Below are positions 32,684 through 41,871 of a stretch of 64,000 nucleotides of DNA, one piece after another; position 1 is the first letter of the stretch, and every line of letters begins with the position of its first letter. The stretch spans positions 1 through 64,000 of the forward strand of contig NZ_JABXKF010000019.1 of assembly GCF_017115165.1 (NCBI RefSeq). The letters run 5' to 3'. The DNA is from Nostoc sp. LPT (GTDB taxonomy: Bacteria; Cyanobacteriota; Cyanobacteriia; Cyanobacteriales; Nostocaceae). A program made the translations under genes and the position numbers. The notes beneath the pieces were generated by a model that ran no database searches, was not told the DNA's origin, and was given only the letters and a program-made list of their open reading frames with translations.

Positions 32684-35600
32684 ATGACCTCCAATTTTGA
32701 ACAAGATTTGCTTTTATATCGCGAGGAAGAAAGTTTACTACGCCGCATTACAAACCGTATCCGACGAAGCTTAGAGTTGGAAGAAATTATCACAGTGACA
32801 ACGGCAGAAGTGCGATCGCTATTAAAAACTGACCGAGTGATGATTTACAAATTTCATCCCGATGGTAGTGGTCAAGTGATTGCTGAATCGATTAATAACA
32901 ATTGTTTGCCATCGCTACTAGGGCTAAATTTTCCCTACGATGACATCCCATCCTATGCCCGTGAACTATTTATCAAATCACGCGTGCGTTCTGTTGTAAA
33001 CGTTGATACTAAAGAGATTGGTCAAATTCACCTGCGTGACTTGGATAATGGAGAAACTATCTCAGAAGAGATTCGTTACCGCCCTGTAGACCCCTGTCAT
33101 ATTGAATATTTGACGGCAATGGGCGTAAAATCCTCTGTAGTAGCGCCTATTCTCTATCAAGATCAGCTTTGGGGGCTGCTGGTGTCTCATAATTCTGAAG
33201 CGCGTTTGATTTCAGAATATGAGCTAGAAGCAATACAAATGGTAGTCGAGCAGCTGTCAATGGCGATCGCTCAAAGTACCCTTCTGACTCAAGTTCGCAA
33301 AACAGCCGAACAAGAAGCGATCGTTAATCGCATTGCTACTCTGTTACATTCACTGCCGACAATTGTATTACAGCCAGCCCTAGAAGAGGCTGTTGCTGCC
33401 TTTAATGGTGTCGGTGGCAGGCTTTGCCTTAGAAATGAAGCTTTTGATTTCCACAATGGCAACGCGATCGGCTTAATAGAATGCTTAATACCAGGAAATA
33501 CTTGTATCAAGCTTTATATCTGTGGAGAGCAACCTGTGATGCCAGAACAAACTATATATCCACTCATAGAACAGTATAGTATCTGGCAAGAACACTACAA
33601 GTCGAATAAGTACGATGTTTGGGCAATTTCAGATATATATAAAATTTCTGACTTGCGAAGTTTGCAAGTTGCTTTTCAACCAACTAGAATTCGCAGTATG
33701 TTGATGATCCCGCTCCAATATCGTCAGCAATTACTGGGCTACTTAAGTATTTTCCGCAGCGAAATAGATACAGAAATTCTCTGGGCGGGGCAATATGATA
33801 GCGATCAAAGGCAACAGTATCCCCGACAATCCTTTGAGGTTTGGCGCGAATCTAAAAAAGCACAAGCTCAAAAATGGACGGTTGAAGAGATTGAACTGGC
33901 TAGAAACCTCAGTAAACACTTTGCTTCTGCAATTCAGCAGTATGAATTATACCAACAAGTACAAGTCTTCAATGAAAACTTAGAAAAACAAGTCAAAAGA
34001 CGCACCGCTGAGTTACAACGGACAGCTGAACAACAACAGGCTGTGTTTAAAGTTATTGCCGAAATTCGGGAATCTCTGGACACAAATACGATTTTTCAAA
34101 CCACTACTAAAGAAGTTTGTCAATTAATCAAAGCCGATCGCGTTTCTGTTTATCGTTTTGATTCTAATTGGGGTGGTGAATTTGTTGGAGATTTCGAGGC
34201 TGCTAGTCCATACTGGTCGAATGAGTCCGAACTAGGTATTAATACAATTTGGAATGACACTTACTTACAAGACACACAAGGAGGACGTTACCGCAACAAT
34301 GAGACATTTGCGGTCGATGACATCTACAATATGGGGTTTGCTCAGTGTCATATCGACAATCTAGAGCAGTTTCAAATTCATGCTTTTGTGCTTGCTCCGA
34401 TTTTTGTTGGGCAAAAACTTTGGGGTTTACTAGCAACTTATCAACACACTGGCCCCCGGCAATGGAAAACTTCTGAAGTTAACTTTCTCAGTCAGATTGC
34501 TGCCCAAATGGGTGTAGCACTCCAGCAAGCTGATTTACTTTCTCAGACACAACAGCAGACATTAGATTTGCAACAAGCAACAGAACAACAACGGGTATTG
34601 TTTGAAGTTGTGGCGAAAGTTAGAGAATCTCTCGATCTAGATGCGATTTTTCAGACAACCACCCAAGAAATTTGTAAATCATTACAAGCAGATCGAGTTG
34701 CAGTCTACCGCTTTGAGGCTGATTGGAGTGGTGAATATATCGCCGAGTTTGTGGGTGATAAGTGGTTAAAGCTAGTAAGTTCTGATACCAATACAGTTTG
34801 GCAAGATAGCTATTTACAGGAAACCCAAGGTGGGCGATATCGTCACAATGAAACCTTTGTAGTCGATGACATCTATGAAGTTGGCCACTCTCAATGCCAT
34901 GTTACGGCTTTAGAGCAAATTCAAGCAAGAGCTTATGCGATCGCACCTATATTTATCGGGCAACAGCTATGGGGCTTGCTAGCAGCTTACCAGAATTCTG
35001 CACCCCGCCATTGGGAAGCCTCAGAAATTAAATTTATTACTCAAATTGCCAATCAACTTGGGGTTGCACTCCAACAAGCTCAATTACATAATCAAACCAA
35101 AGAGCAAACTCAAAAGCTAGCTCAAGCTTTGCATGATTTAAAGCAAACTCAAACCCAACTGATCCAAACTGAGAAAATGTCCTCATTAGGTCAACTAGTA
35201 GCTGGTGTTGCTCACGAAATTAATAACCCCGTGAACTTCATTTATGGCAACATCAATCATGTCAATGATTACACCCAAGATTTACTCAGTATCCTAGACC
35301 TCTATTTCCAAAATACTCCCAACCCTAGTCCTGAGATTAGCGATCGCGCCTTCGAGATCGACTTAGAATTTATCATGGAAGATTTGCCCAAAACTCTATC
35401 TTCTATGAAAATTGGAGTCGATCGCATCCGGCAGATTGTCTTGGGTTTACGGAATTTCTCTCGCCTTGACGAAGCAGAAAAAAAGCCAGTTGATATTCAT
35501 GAGGGCATTGATAGCACCTTGCTAATTTTGCAGCATCGCTTGAAAGCAAAACCAGAAAGTCCGGCGATAAAATTAGTCAAAGAATATACTAACCTTCCTT

Positions 35601-35992
35601 TAGTAGATTGCTATGCCGGGCCACTAAATCAGGTATTTATGAATGTTTTAAGCAATGCGATCGATGCTTTAGAAGATTACACGGAATCTCAATCAAAACC
35701 TCATAGCAGTCAAATTACTATCCGTACTGCTTTTGGAGAACTTGAAGGCAATATCAAGAGTGTAGTCATTCGGATTGCAGACAATGGGCCAGGAATACCC
35801 GAAGCTCTCAGAGCAAGAATCTGCGATCCCTTTTTCACAACTAAGCCAGTGGGAAAAGGCACTGGCTTGGGGTTGTCAATTAGTTACCAGATTGTCGTAG
35901 ATAAACACGGTGGTGTGTTTAGATGTGATTCTCAGCCTGGGTTAGGTACAGAATTTTGGATTGAAATTCCGATTAGACAAATTAGTCATTAG
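32684..35992 (+). CDS. Multi-GAF sensor histidine kinase (cyanobacteriochrome-like)
   Basis: A 1102-residue soluble kinase. GAF1 (about 20-200) resembles phytochrome GAF domains: DIPSYARELFIKSRVRSVVN, with Cys-His in DPCHIEYL near 135. GAF2 (about 215-420) is degenerate. GAF3 (about 455-620) and GAF4 (about 640-800) are close to each other and contain TQGGRYRNNETFAVDDIY-like blocks with Cys-His at AQCHID (near 554) and SQCHVT (near 736), the position of the bilin-attaching Cys in cyanobacteriochromes. The kinase core has phospho-acceptor His in GVAHEINNPVNF (near 843), N-box NVLSNAIDAL and GTGLGLS. No response regulator gene is adjacent. Light sensing is an inference. The stop codon lies within a TAGTCATT repeat. 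Confidence 0.9.
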   Translation: MTSNFEQDLLLYREEESLLRRITNRIRRSLELEEIITVTTAEVRSLLKTDRVMIYKFHPDGSGQVIAESINNNCLPSLLGLNFPYDDIPSYARELFIKSRVRSVVNVDTKEIGQIHLRDLDNGETISEEIRYRPVDPCHIEYLTAMGVKSSVVAPILYQDQLWGLLVSHNSEARLISEYELEAIQMVVEQLSMAIAQSTLLTQVRKTAEQEAIVNRIATLLHSLPTIVLQPALEEAVAAFNGVGGRLCLRNEAFDFHNGNAIGLIECLIPGNTCIKLYICGEQPVMPEQTIYPLIEQYSIWQEHYKSNKYDVWAISDIYKISDLRSLQVAFQPTRIRSMLMIPLQYRQQLLGYLSIFRSEIDTEILWAGQYDSDQRQQYPRQSFEVWRESKKAQAQKWTVEEIELARNLSKHFASAIQQYELYQQVQVFNENLEKQVKRRTAELQRTAEQQQAVFKVIAEIRESLDTNTIFQTTTKEVCQLIKADRVSVYRFDSNWGGEFVGDFEAASPYWSNESELGINTIWNDTYLQDTQGGRYRNNETFAVDDIYNMGFAQCHIDNLEQFQIHAFVLAPIFVGQKLWGLLATYQHTGPRQWKTSEVNFLSQIAAQMGVALQQADLLSQTQQQTLDLQQATEQQRVLFEVVAKVRESLDLDAIFQTTTQEICKSLQADRVAVYRFEADWSGEYIAEFVGDKWLKLVSSDTNTVWQDSYLQETQGGRYRHNETFVVDDIYEVGHSQCHVTALEQIQARAYAIAPIFIGQQLWGLLAAYQNSAPRHWEASEIKFITQIANQLGVALQQAQLHNQTKEQTQKLAQALHDLKQTQTQLIQTEKMSSLGQLVAGVAHEINNPVNFIYGNINHVNDYTQDLLSILDLYFQNTPNPSPEISDRAFEIDLEFIMEDLPKTLSSMKIGVDRIRQIVLGLRNFSRLDEAEKKPVDIHEGIDSTLLILQHRLKAKPESPAIKLVKEYTNLPLVDCYAGPLNQVFMNVLSNAIDALEDYTESQSKPHSSQITIRTAFGELEGNIKSVVIRIADNGPGIPEALRARICDPFFTTKPVGKGTGLGLSISYQIVVDKHGGVFRCDSQPGLGTEFWIEIPIRQISH

Positions 35993-36020
35993 TCATTGGT
36001 CATTGGTCATTTGTCATTGG
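35983..36020. repeat. Heptanucleotide-type tandem repeat at the kinase stop codon
   Basis: TTAGTCATTAGTCATTGGTC followed by ATTGGTCATTTGTCATTGG: degenerate 7-mer units (AGTCATT/GGTCATT). The last kinase codons and its TAG stop are within this short tandem repeat. Confidence 0.75.
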
Positions 36021-36165
36021 CAAAGACTTTTACCTTTAACTAAAGCGTATTACCGAGCTCCAAATTTTTGAAGAAGTTGGGGATCTAAATCAGGGTTAAA
36101 TGATATTTCATCCTACAGTAATTGGATTTTTATGACAAGCAATAATTGTATTGCTAAACAGTACA

Positions 36166-37605
36166 TTATAATACTAACTTTGCTAAAGCTGCCAAGTTTA
36201 AGCTATTTAAAATAGTAGACTTAATTGGACGTTTTTCGTCCCAAAATATTAAAGATAAATAAAAATCTTTTGCTAATGAAGAAGTTAAAAGCTTATATGA
36301 TTCGTATGCACTTTTCTCATCAAAAAAGCTGAGAAAGTAAACAGTATCATCAAAAATAGGAGGCTTTTCATTTATTTTACCAATTAATCTAAAACTTAAT
36401 TTTTTATAAAGTCCACAGATTGCTATTTTCCAAGGTGCAAAAGTATATGAGCCAACACCAAAAATAGAGAATCTGGGGCTATTTTGATAAATCTTACTTT
36501 TCCTATTATTTAAAAGACTTTCATGCTTTTCTAAATATGCCCATGTTTTAGGTGCTAAATCTTTTATAAATTCAGTAGACTCGCCAACAAAACTTTGAGT
36601 AACTAAAATATATCGATCAGTCGCTTTTATTTTATTTTGGGCAACATAAGAACCTTTAACTAAAGGGAAAATATAAGTTTCTTCGAGTTCATAAGATTCT
36701 CCTAGCCCGTTTATAAAATAGTCATTATTTTTGCGAAATTCCATGACGCTAGCGCAATCATGCTTAATACCAGAACGCCATTTTGTTTTTGATTGCTTAT
36801 TGTATAAGCTTTCTACTTTTTTAAATGTAATCAAATCCCTAACAAGAATATTATTTAAATAGCCTATACGAGAGCAAACTGAGCTTTCAAGACTATCAAA
36901 TACATCACAATAATATTTTTGTGAGTTGGAATCAAATTTACAGAAAAATAAGCAAGCTTCAACAGCAGCATCAAAATATTTCTTAGAATCTATCTTATAA
37001 ACTGCACAGTAAGCAAGATTTAGCTTTTCCGAATAGATATAATTTAAAATTTTTCTAGAAACCGAAGTTTTACAAAGCACCGCTAGATAACTGTTATGCT
37101 TCTGTAAGTATTGTACAAACTGTATGAGCATCCATTCTGATATATCAAAATTACTTTTTCCCGTAATTGCATCTAAACCAGTATGATTTTTAAAATTGCT
37201 CTTTTTAGGCAAATTTACGCCCCCAATACTACCTTGTTGTGAGTTTGTTACCCAAGGTAAATTACCAAGCACTAATATTTCTTCATTTGATTCACCTATT
37301 AGTGATAACCAATCTACTTGAAAAAAATCCTCACATTTAATTTCAATCCTTTGGTCATGTAAAAACTTTTCTTCTTCTAGAATCTGTCTAAAGTAATCAA
37401 GGTTTAATTCAATTCCTAAAATTTTTTTTGCTGAGTCAAAACAAGATGAAGCAGCTTCAACAAAATTTCCTATTCCACAAGTAGGCTCAATTATAATATG
37501 TGGTTTAACACCAAGCTCTACTAGCTTTTTACATACCTGATCGGCTAATTCTATCGGCGTTTGAAAATCGCCGTATTCTACTTTAAGTTTCTGAACAGTA
37601 CGCAT
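36166..37605 (-). CDS. Type II DNA N6-adenine methyltransferase (restriction-modification)
   Basis: A 479-residue SAM-dependent methyltransferase. Motif I is IIEPTCGIGNFVEAA near residues 39-53, and motif IV is VLGNLPWVTN near 118, an NLPW variant of the NPPW/Y catalytic motif of N6-adenine enzymes. GKSNFDISEWMLIQF and LAVLCKTSVSRKIL follow as in gamma-class enzymes; the C-terminal half is the presumed target-recognition region. The start codon overlaps the stop of the endonuclease gene upstream (TGATG), so translation is likely coupled. It should protect the host site cut by its partner. The recognition sequence cannot be read from sequence alone. AT-rich composition suggests horizontal transfer. 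Confidence 0.85.
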   Translation of the reverse strand: MRTVQKLKVEYGDFQTPIELADQVCKKLVELGVKPHIIIEPTCGIGNFVEAASSCFDSAKKILGIELNLDYFRQILEEEKFLHDQRIEIKCEDFFQVDWLSLIGESNEEILVLGNLPWVTNSQQGSIGGVNLPKKSNFKNHTGLDAITGKSNFDISEWMLIQFVQYLQKHNSYLAVLCKTSVSRKILNYIYSEKLNLAYCAVYKIDSKKYFDAAVEACLFFCKFDSNSQKYYCDVFDSLESSVCSRIGYLNNILVRDLITFKKVESLYNKQSKTKWRSGIKHDCASVMEFRKNNDYFINGLGESYELEETYIFPLVKGSYVAQNKIKATDRYILVTQSFVGESTEFIKDLAPKTWAYLEKHESLLNNRKSKIYQNSPRFSIFGVGSYTFAPWKIAICGLYKKLSFRLIGKINEKPPIFDDTVYFLSFFDEKSAYESYKLLTSSLAKDFYLSLIFWDEKRPIKSTILNSLNLAALAKLVL

Positions 37606-38267
37606 CAGGGATTAGCTCTATAAACCGTAATTATACCTTTTTCTTGACCAGCACGTTCTATCACTCTCCCATACTGAAGTCGCCATTGTAAAGCATTGGA
37701 AATCGTTAAAAATCCCTGTAAAGGTGGATTTCTCAATATTTCATCCGCGATGTTACTTGCTTCAAGTTCGTCAACAGGCAAATTGCGGTCGAGCATAAAA
37801 GCAATTAGGTCATCTTTATTACCTTCGTTCTCTAAAATACTAGAAATTCCACGTGTCATCTGGAAATCTGCGGTTCTTTTAGCACTTACGTAAATCGTAT
37901 GCAAAATATTCAGAGTAGCCGTGCGGTTTATACTATTATCTGCCTTATCGTAAACAAAGATAAGCAACGAATAGCCAAGCCCAAAAATTTTTTGGCGTGC
38001 AGATTTGAATGGGCATGATGATTGTGGTTGTCTAACACTTGTTACCTTCATATCTATAAGCAACCCCGGAAAATCAATACCACTCGCAGAGTTACCTTGT
38101 ATGAAATCGTACTTAGCTTTTAAGTAAAGTCGAAATTTCTGTTCCAGGTAAGTTCCGACAGCTTTTCCATCAGTAACACCATACAGCAGAGGTTCTGGAT
38201 GCTGAGACTCGGCTAATGAAAATATTTCAGCTTCTAAACAGAGGATTTCTGCTGTCAAAATCGGCAT
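37605..38267 (-). CDS. Putative type II restriction endonuclease
   Basis: A 220-residue protein immediately upstream of, and overlapping, the methyltransferase gene. A PD-(D/E)XK-like active site is visible as GIDFPGLLIDMKVTS near residues 63-77 (Asp ... Asp-x-Lys). QPQSSCPFKSARQKIFGLGY and LLIFVYDKAD follow, with a C-terminal IERAGQEKGIITVYRA segment. The exact family name escapes me, but context and the D-x(n)-DxK pattern make a site-specific endonuclease the best call. Gene order R then M, with TGATG overlap, leaves the methylase as the downstream cistron. No controller gene is seen. Confidence 0.75.
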   Translation of the reverse strand: MPILTAEILCLEAEIFSLAESQHPEPLLYGVTDGKAVGTYLEQKFRLYLKAKYDFIQGNSASGIDFPGLLIDMKVTSVRQPQSSCPFKSARQKIFGLGYSLLIFVYDKADNSINRTATLNILHTIYVSAKRTADFQMTRGISSILENEGNKDDLIAFMLDRNLPVDELEASNIADEILRNPPLQGFLTISNALQWRLQYGRVIERAGQEKGIITVYRANP

Positions 38268-38348
38268 AGGTAAAGGAAAACACAGGGTTAAACACCATAT
38301 TTTATATTATTGACAAACTTCTCACTCTTGTGGAATGAATCAGCCCTA

Positions 38349-38368
38349 CCTCCCCGCAAGCGGGGAGG
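38349..38368. terminator. GC-rich hairpin 3' of dnaN
   Basis: CCTCCCCGC-AA-GCGGGGAGG, a perfect 9-bp stem 66 bp after the dnaN stop, within the dispersed 'cccctccccgc-aagcgggga' repeat type. It may terminate dnaN transcription; no T-run follows on the minus strand. Confidence 0.5.
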
Positions 38369-38433
38369 GGATTAAGGGGTGGGGTGCAATGACTATGGGA
38401 ATCATAACTAATTATGCGGACATGATATCACCT

Positions 38434-39597
38434 CTAACTTCTAAGTTGTACAGGCATCGCTAAATAGGTCATTTTCAAACCACCCAATGGTGTAAAAATC
38501 ACTGGAGTTAGGCTTTGATTTAAATGCATTTGAATTTCGGAAGATGGTAATTCTTTCAAGCCTTCCATCAAATACTTAATATTAAAAGCAATTTCTATAT
38601 TTTCCCCAGAAATTTGTGCAGGCATCGACTCTCTACCACTGCCCACATCTTGAGCTTCACAAGATAAGGTAATTTCTTGAGCTTCGCTATCAATACTGAC
38701 CTTGACAATATTATTTTTCTGATCGGCTAGCACAGCAATCCGTTCCAAAGTGCTGACAAATTGCCGCCGTTCAATTGTCACTTGTCGCTCAAATTGGCGC
38801 GGAATTAATTGTCGATAGGCAGGATATTGCCCTTCTAATGTACGACTAGTCAAGCGTTGATTTTGCCATGCAAACACAACTTGACCTCGATCGAAATATA
38901 AAGCTACAGGTTCATCTGATGAGGCGCTATGAGCTAACATTCGTTGGAGTTCACGTAATGCTCTAGCTGGTACTGTTACTTCTAGTTGATTAGTTCCGCC
39001 TAGAGGACGCTCGTTGCTAGTTTCTACGACTGCGAGGCGATGTCCGTCGGTAGCTGCAAATTCTAGAGTATCTTGTTTAACTGTTAAATGCACACCGATG
39101 AGTACTTGCTTGGTTTCATCAGCACTGGTAGCAAATAATGAACCGCGTAATCCCTCAATTAATGCGGTGGTGGTGAGATGAATTACTTCTGTATTTTCAA
39201 TTACAGGAAGTTCGGGAAATTCTTCTGGCCCCATTGCTTGGAATTGGTAATGTCCACTCTTAGGTGTGAGTGTGACAATTAAACCTTCTCCACCAGATGT
39301 TGCACCTGTCAAGGCTGATTCATCATCGAGAGTGATTTCACCTTCTGGAAGACGAGAAGTGATGTCTACAAGTAATTTAGCAGGAAGTGCGATCGCACCA
39401 CTTTGCCATACCTCTGCGTTAAAGCTGGTGCGGATTCCTAAGCTGAGATCGAAGGCTGTTAAGCTTACTTGGTTAGTTTCAGCATCCGCTTGTAACAACA
39501 CATTGGCAAGTACTGGATGAGTTGGTCGTGAAGGTACTGCACGACTAACGAGTGAGAGGTTTGTACTGAGATCGCTTTGGGAGCAAACTAATTTCAT
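38434..39597 (-). CDS. dnaN: DNA polymerase III beta subunit (sliding clamp)
   Basis: Ring-shaped processivity clamp that tethers DNA polymerase III and other repair and replication proteins to DNA. The 387-residue length and three-domain architecture are normal. It starts MKLVCSQSDLSTNLSLVSRA, with PTHPVLANVLL near 25-35, LPEGEITLDDE, SADETKQVLIGVHL, ATDGHRLAVVE in the middle and the C-terminal TPLGGLKMTYLAMPVQLRS, where the hydrophobic cleft for clamp-binding motifs lies. It is not next to dnaA here, as is usual in cyanobacteria. A promoter should lie in the 39598-39831 gap, which also holds a GGGCGTAGGCATCGC mini-repeat. Confidence 0.97.
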   Translation of the reverse strand: MKLVCSQSDLSTNLSLVSRAVPSRPTHPVLANVLLQADAETNQVSLTAFDLSLGIRTSFNAEVWQSGAIALPAKLLVDITSRLPEGEITLDDESALTGATSGGEGLIVTLTPKSGHYQFQAMGPEEFPELPVIENTEVIHLTTTALIEGLRGSLFATSADETKQVLIGVHLTVKQDTLEFAATDGHRLAVVETSNERPLGGTNQLEVTVPARALRELQRMLAHSASSDEPVALYFDRGQVVFAWQNQRLTSRTLEGQYPAYRQLIPRQFERQVTIERRQFVSTLERIAVLADQKNNIVKVSIDSEAQEITLSCEAQDVGSGRESMPAQISGENIEIAFNIKYLMEGLKELPSSEIQMHLNQSLTPVIFTPLGGLKMTYLAMPVQLRS

Positions 39598-39831
39598 AAG
39601 TCAGATTCAGCTGGTGAAAGATATCCTAACACCCTTATTGTTCAGTATGCGATCGCTGTTTTTTAGTTAGTACGTGGGCGTAGGCATCGCTGACGAAGTT
39701 GCTTAAGGGTAGAAAACTCGTTTAGAGGATGTTGTTTCGCATCTAGCAAGCTTTTTGCCGTTTTCTAACCATCGAACTCACGTTATACTGAGAGAGCTTT
39801 TTTACCATCCTTCCGACTTTTCAAACAACCT

Positions 39832-40632
39832 CTAAGGAGCAAGGTAATTCCTCTTGCTTCCTATTCCTGCATCTAAGAAGAAACTGATGTGTAATTTACC
39901 ATTACTTGGGTCGGTTTCTACTGTTGAACCCACACCGAAAACTTCACGGATTAAAGCAGGTTGTAGTAAATCTTGAGGTGTTCCTACTGCTTTAATTGTT
40001 CCATTATTGACAACATAAATGCGATCGCAATAACTAGCAGCCAAATTCAAATCGTGCAACGCCGCAATAGTAGTCACACCCAACCCCTTCACCAGTTGCA
40101 AAAGTTCTAACTGATAGCGAATATCAAGGTGATTAGTCGGCTCATCGAGAATCAAAAACCGTGCTTGCTGGGCTATGGCGCGTGCAATCAACACACGCTG
40201 TTTTTCTCCACCAGAAAGGGAAATGAAACTACGTTCTGCAAAGTCATTCATTCCCACCTGTACCAAAGCATCGAAGACTATGGAGTGGTCTTTTTCTGTC
40301 TCACGGTCAAACAAACCTTGATGGGCATTACGCCCCATCAATACCATCTCTGCAACAGTAAAATCAAATTCAATAGATGCTTCCTGCAAAACAACTGCTG
40401 TAGCTTGTGCCATTTCACGGGTACTCAAATGCCAGATATTTTTTCCGTTGAGAGTTATCAACCCACTATCTGGCTTCAGGACACGATACATACACCTGAG
40501 CAAACTTGACTTACCACTACCATTAGGGCCAATCAGCCCCACAAACTCACCCGACGACACTTGCAGATTGATGTCATGCAAAATCTGCTTTCCCTCAATA
40601 CTCCAGGATAGGTGTTTCACCTCTAACTTCAT
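39832..40632 (-). CDS. Iron-siderophore/cobalamin-type ABC transporter ATPase (FecE-like)
   Basis: A 266-residue ABC ATPase that powers the adjoining FecCD-type permease. Walker A GPNGSGKSSLLR is near residue 37, signature LSGGEKQRVLIARAIAQQ near 138, Walker B FLILDEPTNHLDI, and the H-loop in AALHDLNLAASYCDRIY. The sequence type (FecE/FhuC/BtuD) fits uptake of ferric siderophores, haem or cobalamin. It overlaps the end of the permease gene by 4 bp (ATGA), showing an operon. It is the last gene of the receptor-lipoprotein-permease-ATPase series. Confidence 0.92.
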   Translation of the reverse strand: MKLEVKHLSWSIEGKQILHDINLQVSSGEFVGLIGPNGSGKSSLLRCMYRVLKPDSGLITLNGKNIWHLSTREMAQATAVVLQEASIEFDFTVAEMVLMGRNAHQGLFDRETEKDHSIVFDALVQVGMNDFAERSFISLSGGEKQRVLIARAIAQQARFLILDEPTNHLDIRYQLELLQLVKGLGVTTIAALHDLNLAASYCDRIYVVNNGTIKAVGTPQDLLQPALIREVFGVGSTVETDPSNGKLHISFFLDAGIGSKRNYLAP

Positions 40633-41690
40633 TTTCCACCGCCTTTACCTTGCATCAACCAAATGAAAAAAGGAGCGCCGAAAAGTGCCGTAATAATACC
40701 AATGGGCAGTTCCTCTGGGGCGACAATGGTGCGTGCTAAGACATCTGCCCAAATTAAGAAAATTCCGCCCAGGAGCAAACTCACAGGTAACACCTGGCGA
40801 TGATCTGAGCCGACGAGGAAACGGACGCTGTGAGGAATCATTAGCCCAACGAAGCCTATGACACCACTGAGAGCAACTATTACGCCTGTCACCAGTGAGG
40901 TTACTAGGAATAACTGCTTGCGGAAGCGATCGGTGTCAGTTCCCAGAGTCTGAGCTGTTTCTTCACCGATGAGGAGTGCGTTTAGCGATTGCGTCTGGAG
41001 TAACAAATACCCGATTCCCAAGAACAAAGTCAGCATCGGCAGGATTAAGTCTGTCCACGTTGTTCCCGAAAGTCCTCCCAATAACCAAAACAATACTCGT
41101 CGTGTAGCTTCACCACTTCCAGCCTTGATAGCTAAAAAACTCGTTACCGCCTCAAACAAAGACGATACTGCTACACCAATTAAAATTAAGCGAGTGGAGG
41201 AGAAGTATCCTTGTCGTCGTGCTAAAAAGAAAACAACAACGAATGCTAACAGCGCACCGAGGAAAGCCCCAACAGACAGTGCATACACACCAAAAAACGA
41301 GAAAATACCAAATAGGATAACTAAAACAGCACCCACCGACGCGCCAGAGGAAATACCGAGAATAAATGGGTCAGCTAAGGGATTTCGCACCAGTGCTTGC
41401 ATGATGACACCAACCACTGATAGTCCAGCGCCAACAAAAAAAGCCAATAGCACACGTGGAAAGCGGATCAGCCAGACAATTTGAACTTGTGCTTGCGTCC
41501 AGTCTCCTGTAACTTTTGGAAACACTTGGGATAAAGCTATCTGCCATACTCTCAAAGCAGGAATAGGCACTGGCCCAATCATCACCGCCAACGTCATAGA
41601 AACCAACAATATGACAACCATTGCTACCATTAGCAGCTTGTAGCGTTGCTGCTTATTTTTTCTCAATTGCTTTGGTAATAGATTAGTCAT
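40629..41690 (-). CDS. FecCD-family ABC transporter permease
   Basis: A 353-residue inner-membrane permease with about ten transmembrane helices, of the BtuC/FecD/FhuB family. Family landmarks are RFPRVLLAFFVGAGLSVVGV, MQALVRNPLADPFILGISSG, and the C-terminal GVIGFVGLMIPHSVRFLVGS, with LARTIVAPEELPIGIITALF. It would act as a homodimer with the overlapping ATPase and receive substrate from the lipoprotein encoded upstream. The 181-bp gap to the lipoprotein gene is filled with heptanucleotide repeats rather than a clear promoter. Confidence 0.93.
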   Translation of the reverse strand: MTNLLPKQLRKNKQQRYKLLMVAMVVILLVSMTLAVMIGPVPIPALRVWQIALSQVFPKVTGDWTQAQVQIVWLIRFPRVLLAFFVGAGLSVVGVIMQALVRNPLADPFILGISSGASVGAVLVILFGIFSFFGVYALSVGAFLGALLAFVVVFFLARRQGYFSSTRLILIGVAVSSLFEAVTSFLAIKAGSGEATRRVLFWLLGGLSGTTWTDLILPMLTLFLGIGYLLLQTQSLNALLIGEETAQTLGTDTDRFRKQLFLVTSLVTGVIVALSGVIGFVGLMIPHSVRFLVGSDHRQVLPVSLLLGGIFLIWADVLARTIVAPEELPIGIITALFGAPFFIWLMQGKGGGK

Positions 41691-41703
41691 TAGTTATTAG
41701 TCA

Positions 41704-41870
41704 TTGGGCATTGGGCATTGGGCATTAGGAGTGCTGAGTGCTGAGTGCTGAGTGCTGAGTTAGGAGTTAAGAGTTAAGAGTTAAGAGTTAAGAGTTAGGA
41801 GTTTTGTTTACCCCCTTGTCCCCCTATCTCCCTCATCTCCCCTGCTCCCCTCATCTCCCCTGCTCCCCTC
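41704..41870. repeat. Cluster of tandem heptanucleotide repeats
   Basis: Between the binding-lipoprotein and permease genes lie, in order, TTGGGCA x3 (41704-41724), GTGCTGA x4 (41731-41758), GTTAAGA x4 (41766-41793) and a C-rich CTCCCCT/TCTCCCCTG run (about 41825-41870). These are the short tandemly repeated repetitive sequences typical of filamentous cyanobacteria. They interrupt an otherwise compact operon. Confidence 0.9.
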
Positions 41871-41871
41871 A

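Noticed and set aside
41704-41793. CRISPR array
   Set aside because: The units are contiguous 7-mers without spacers, typical cyanobacterial tandem heptanucleotide repeats.
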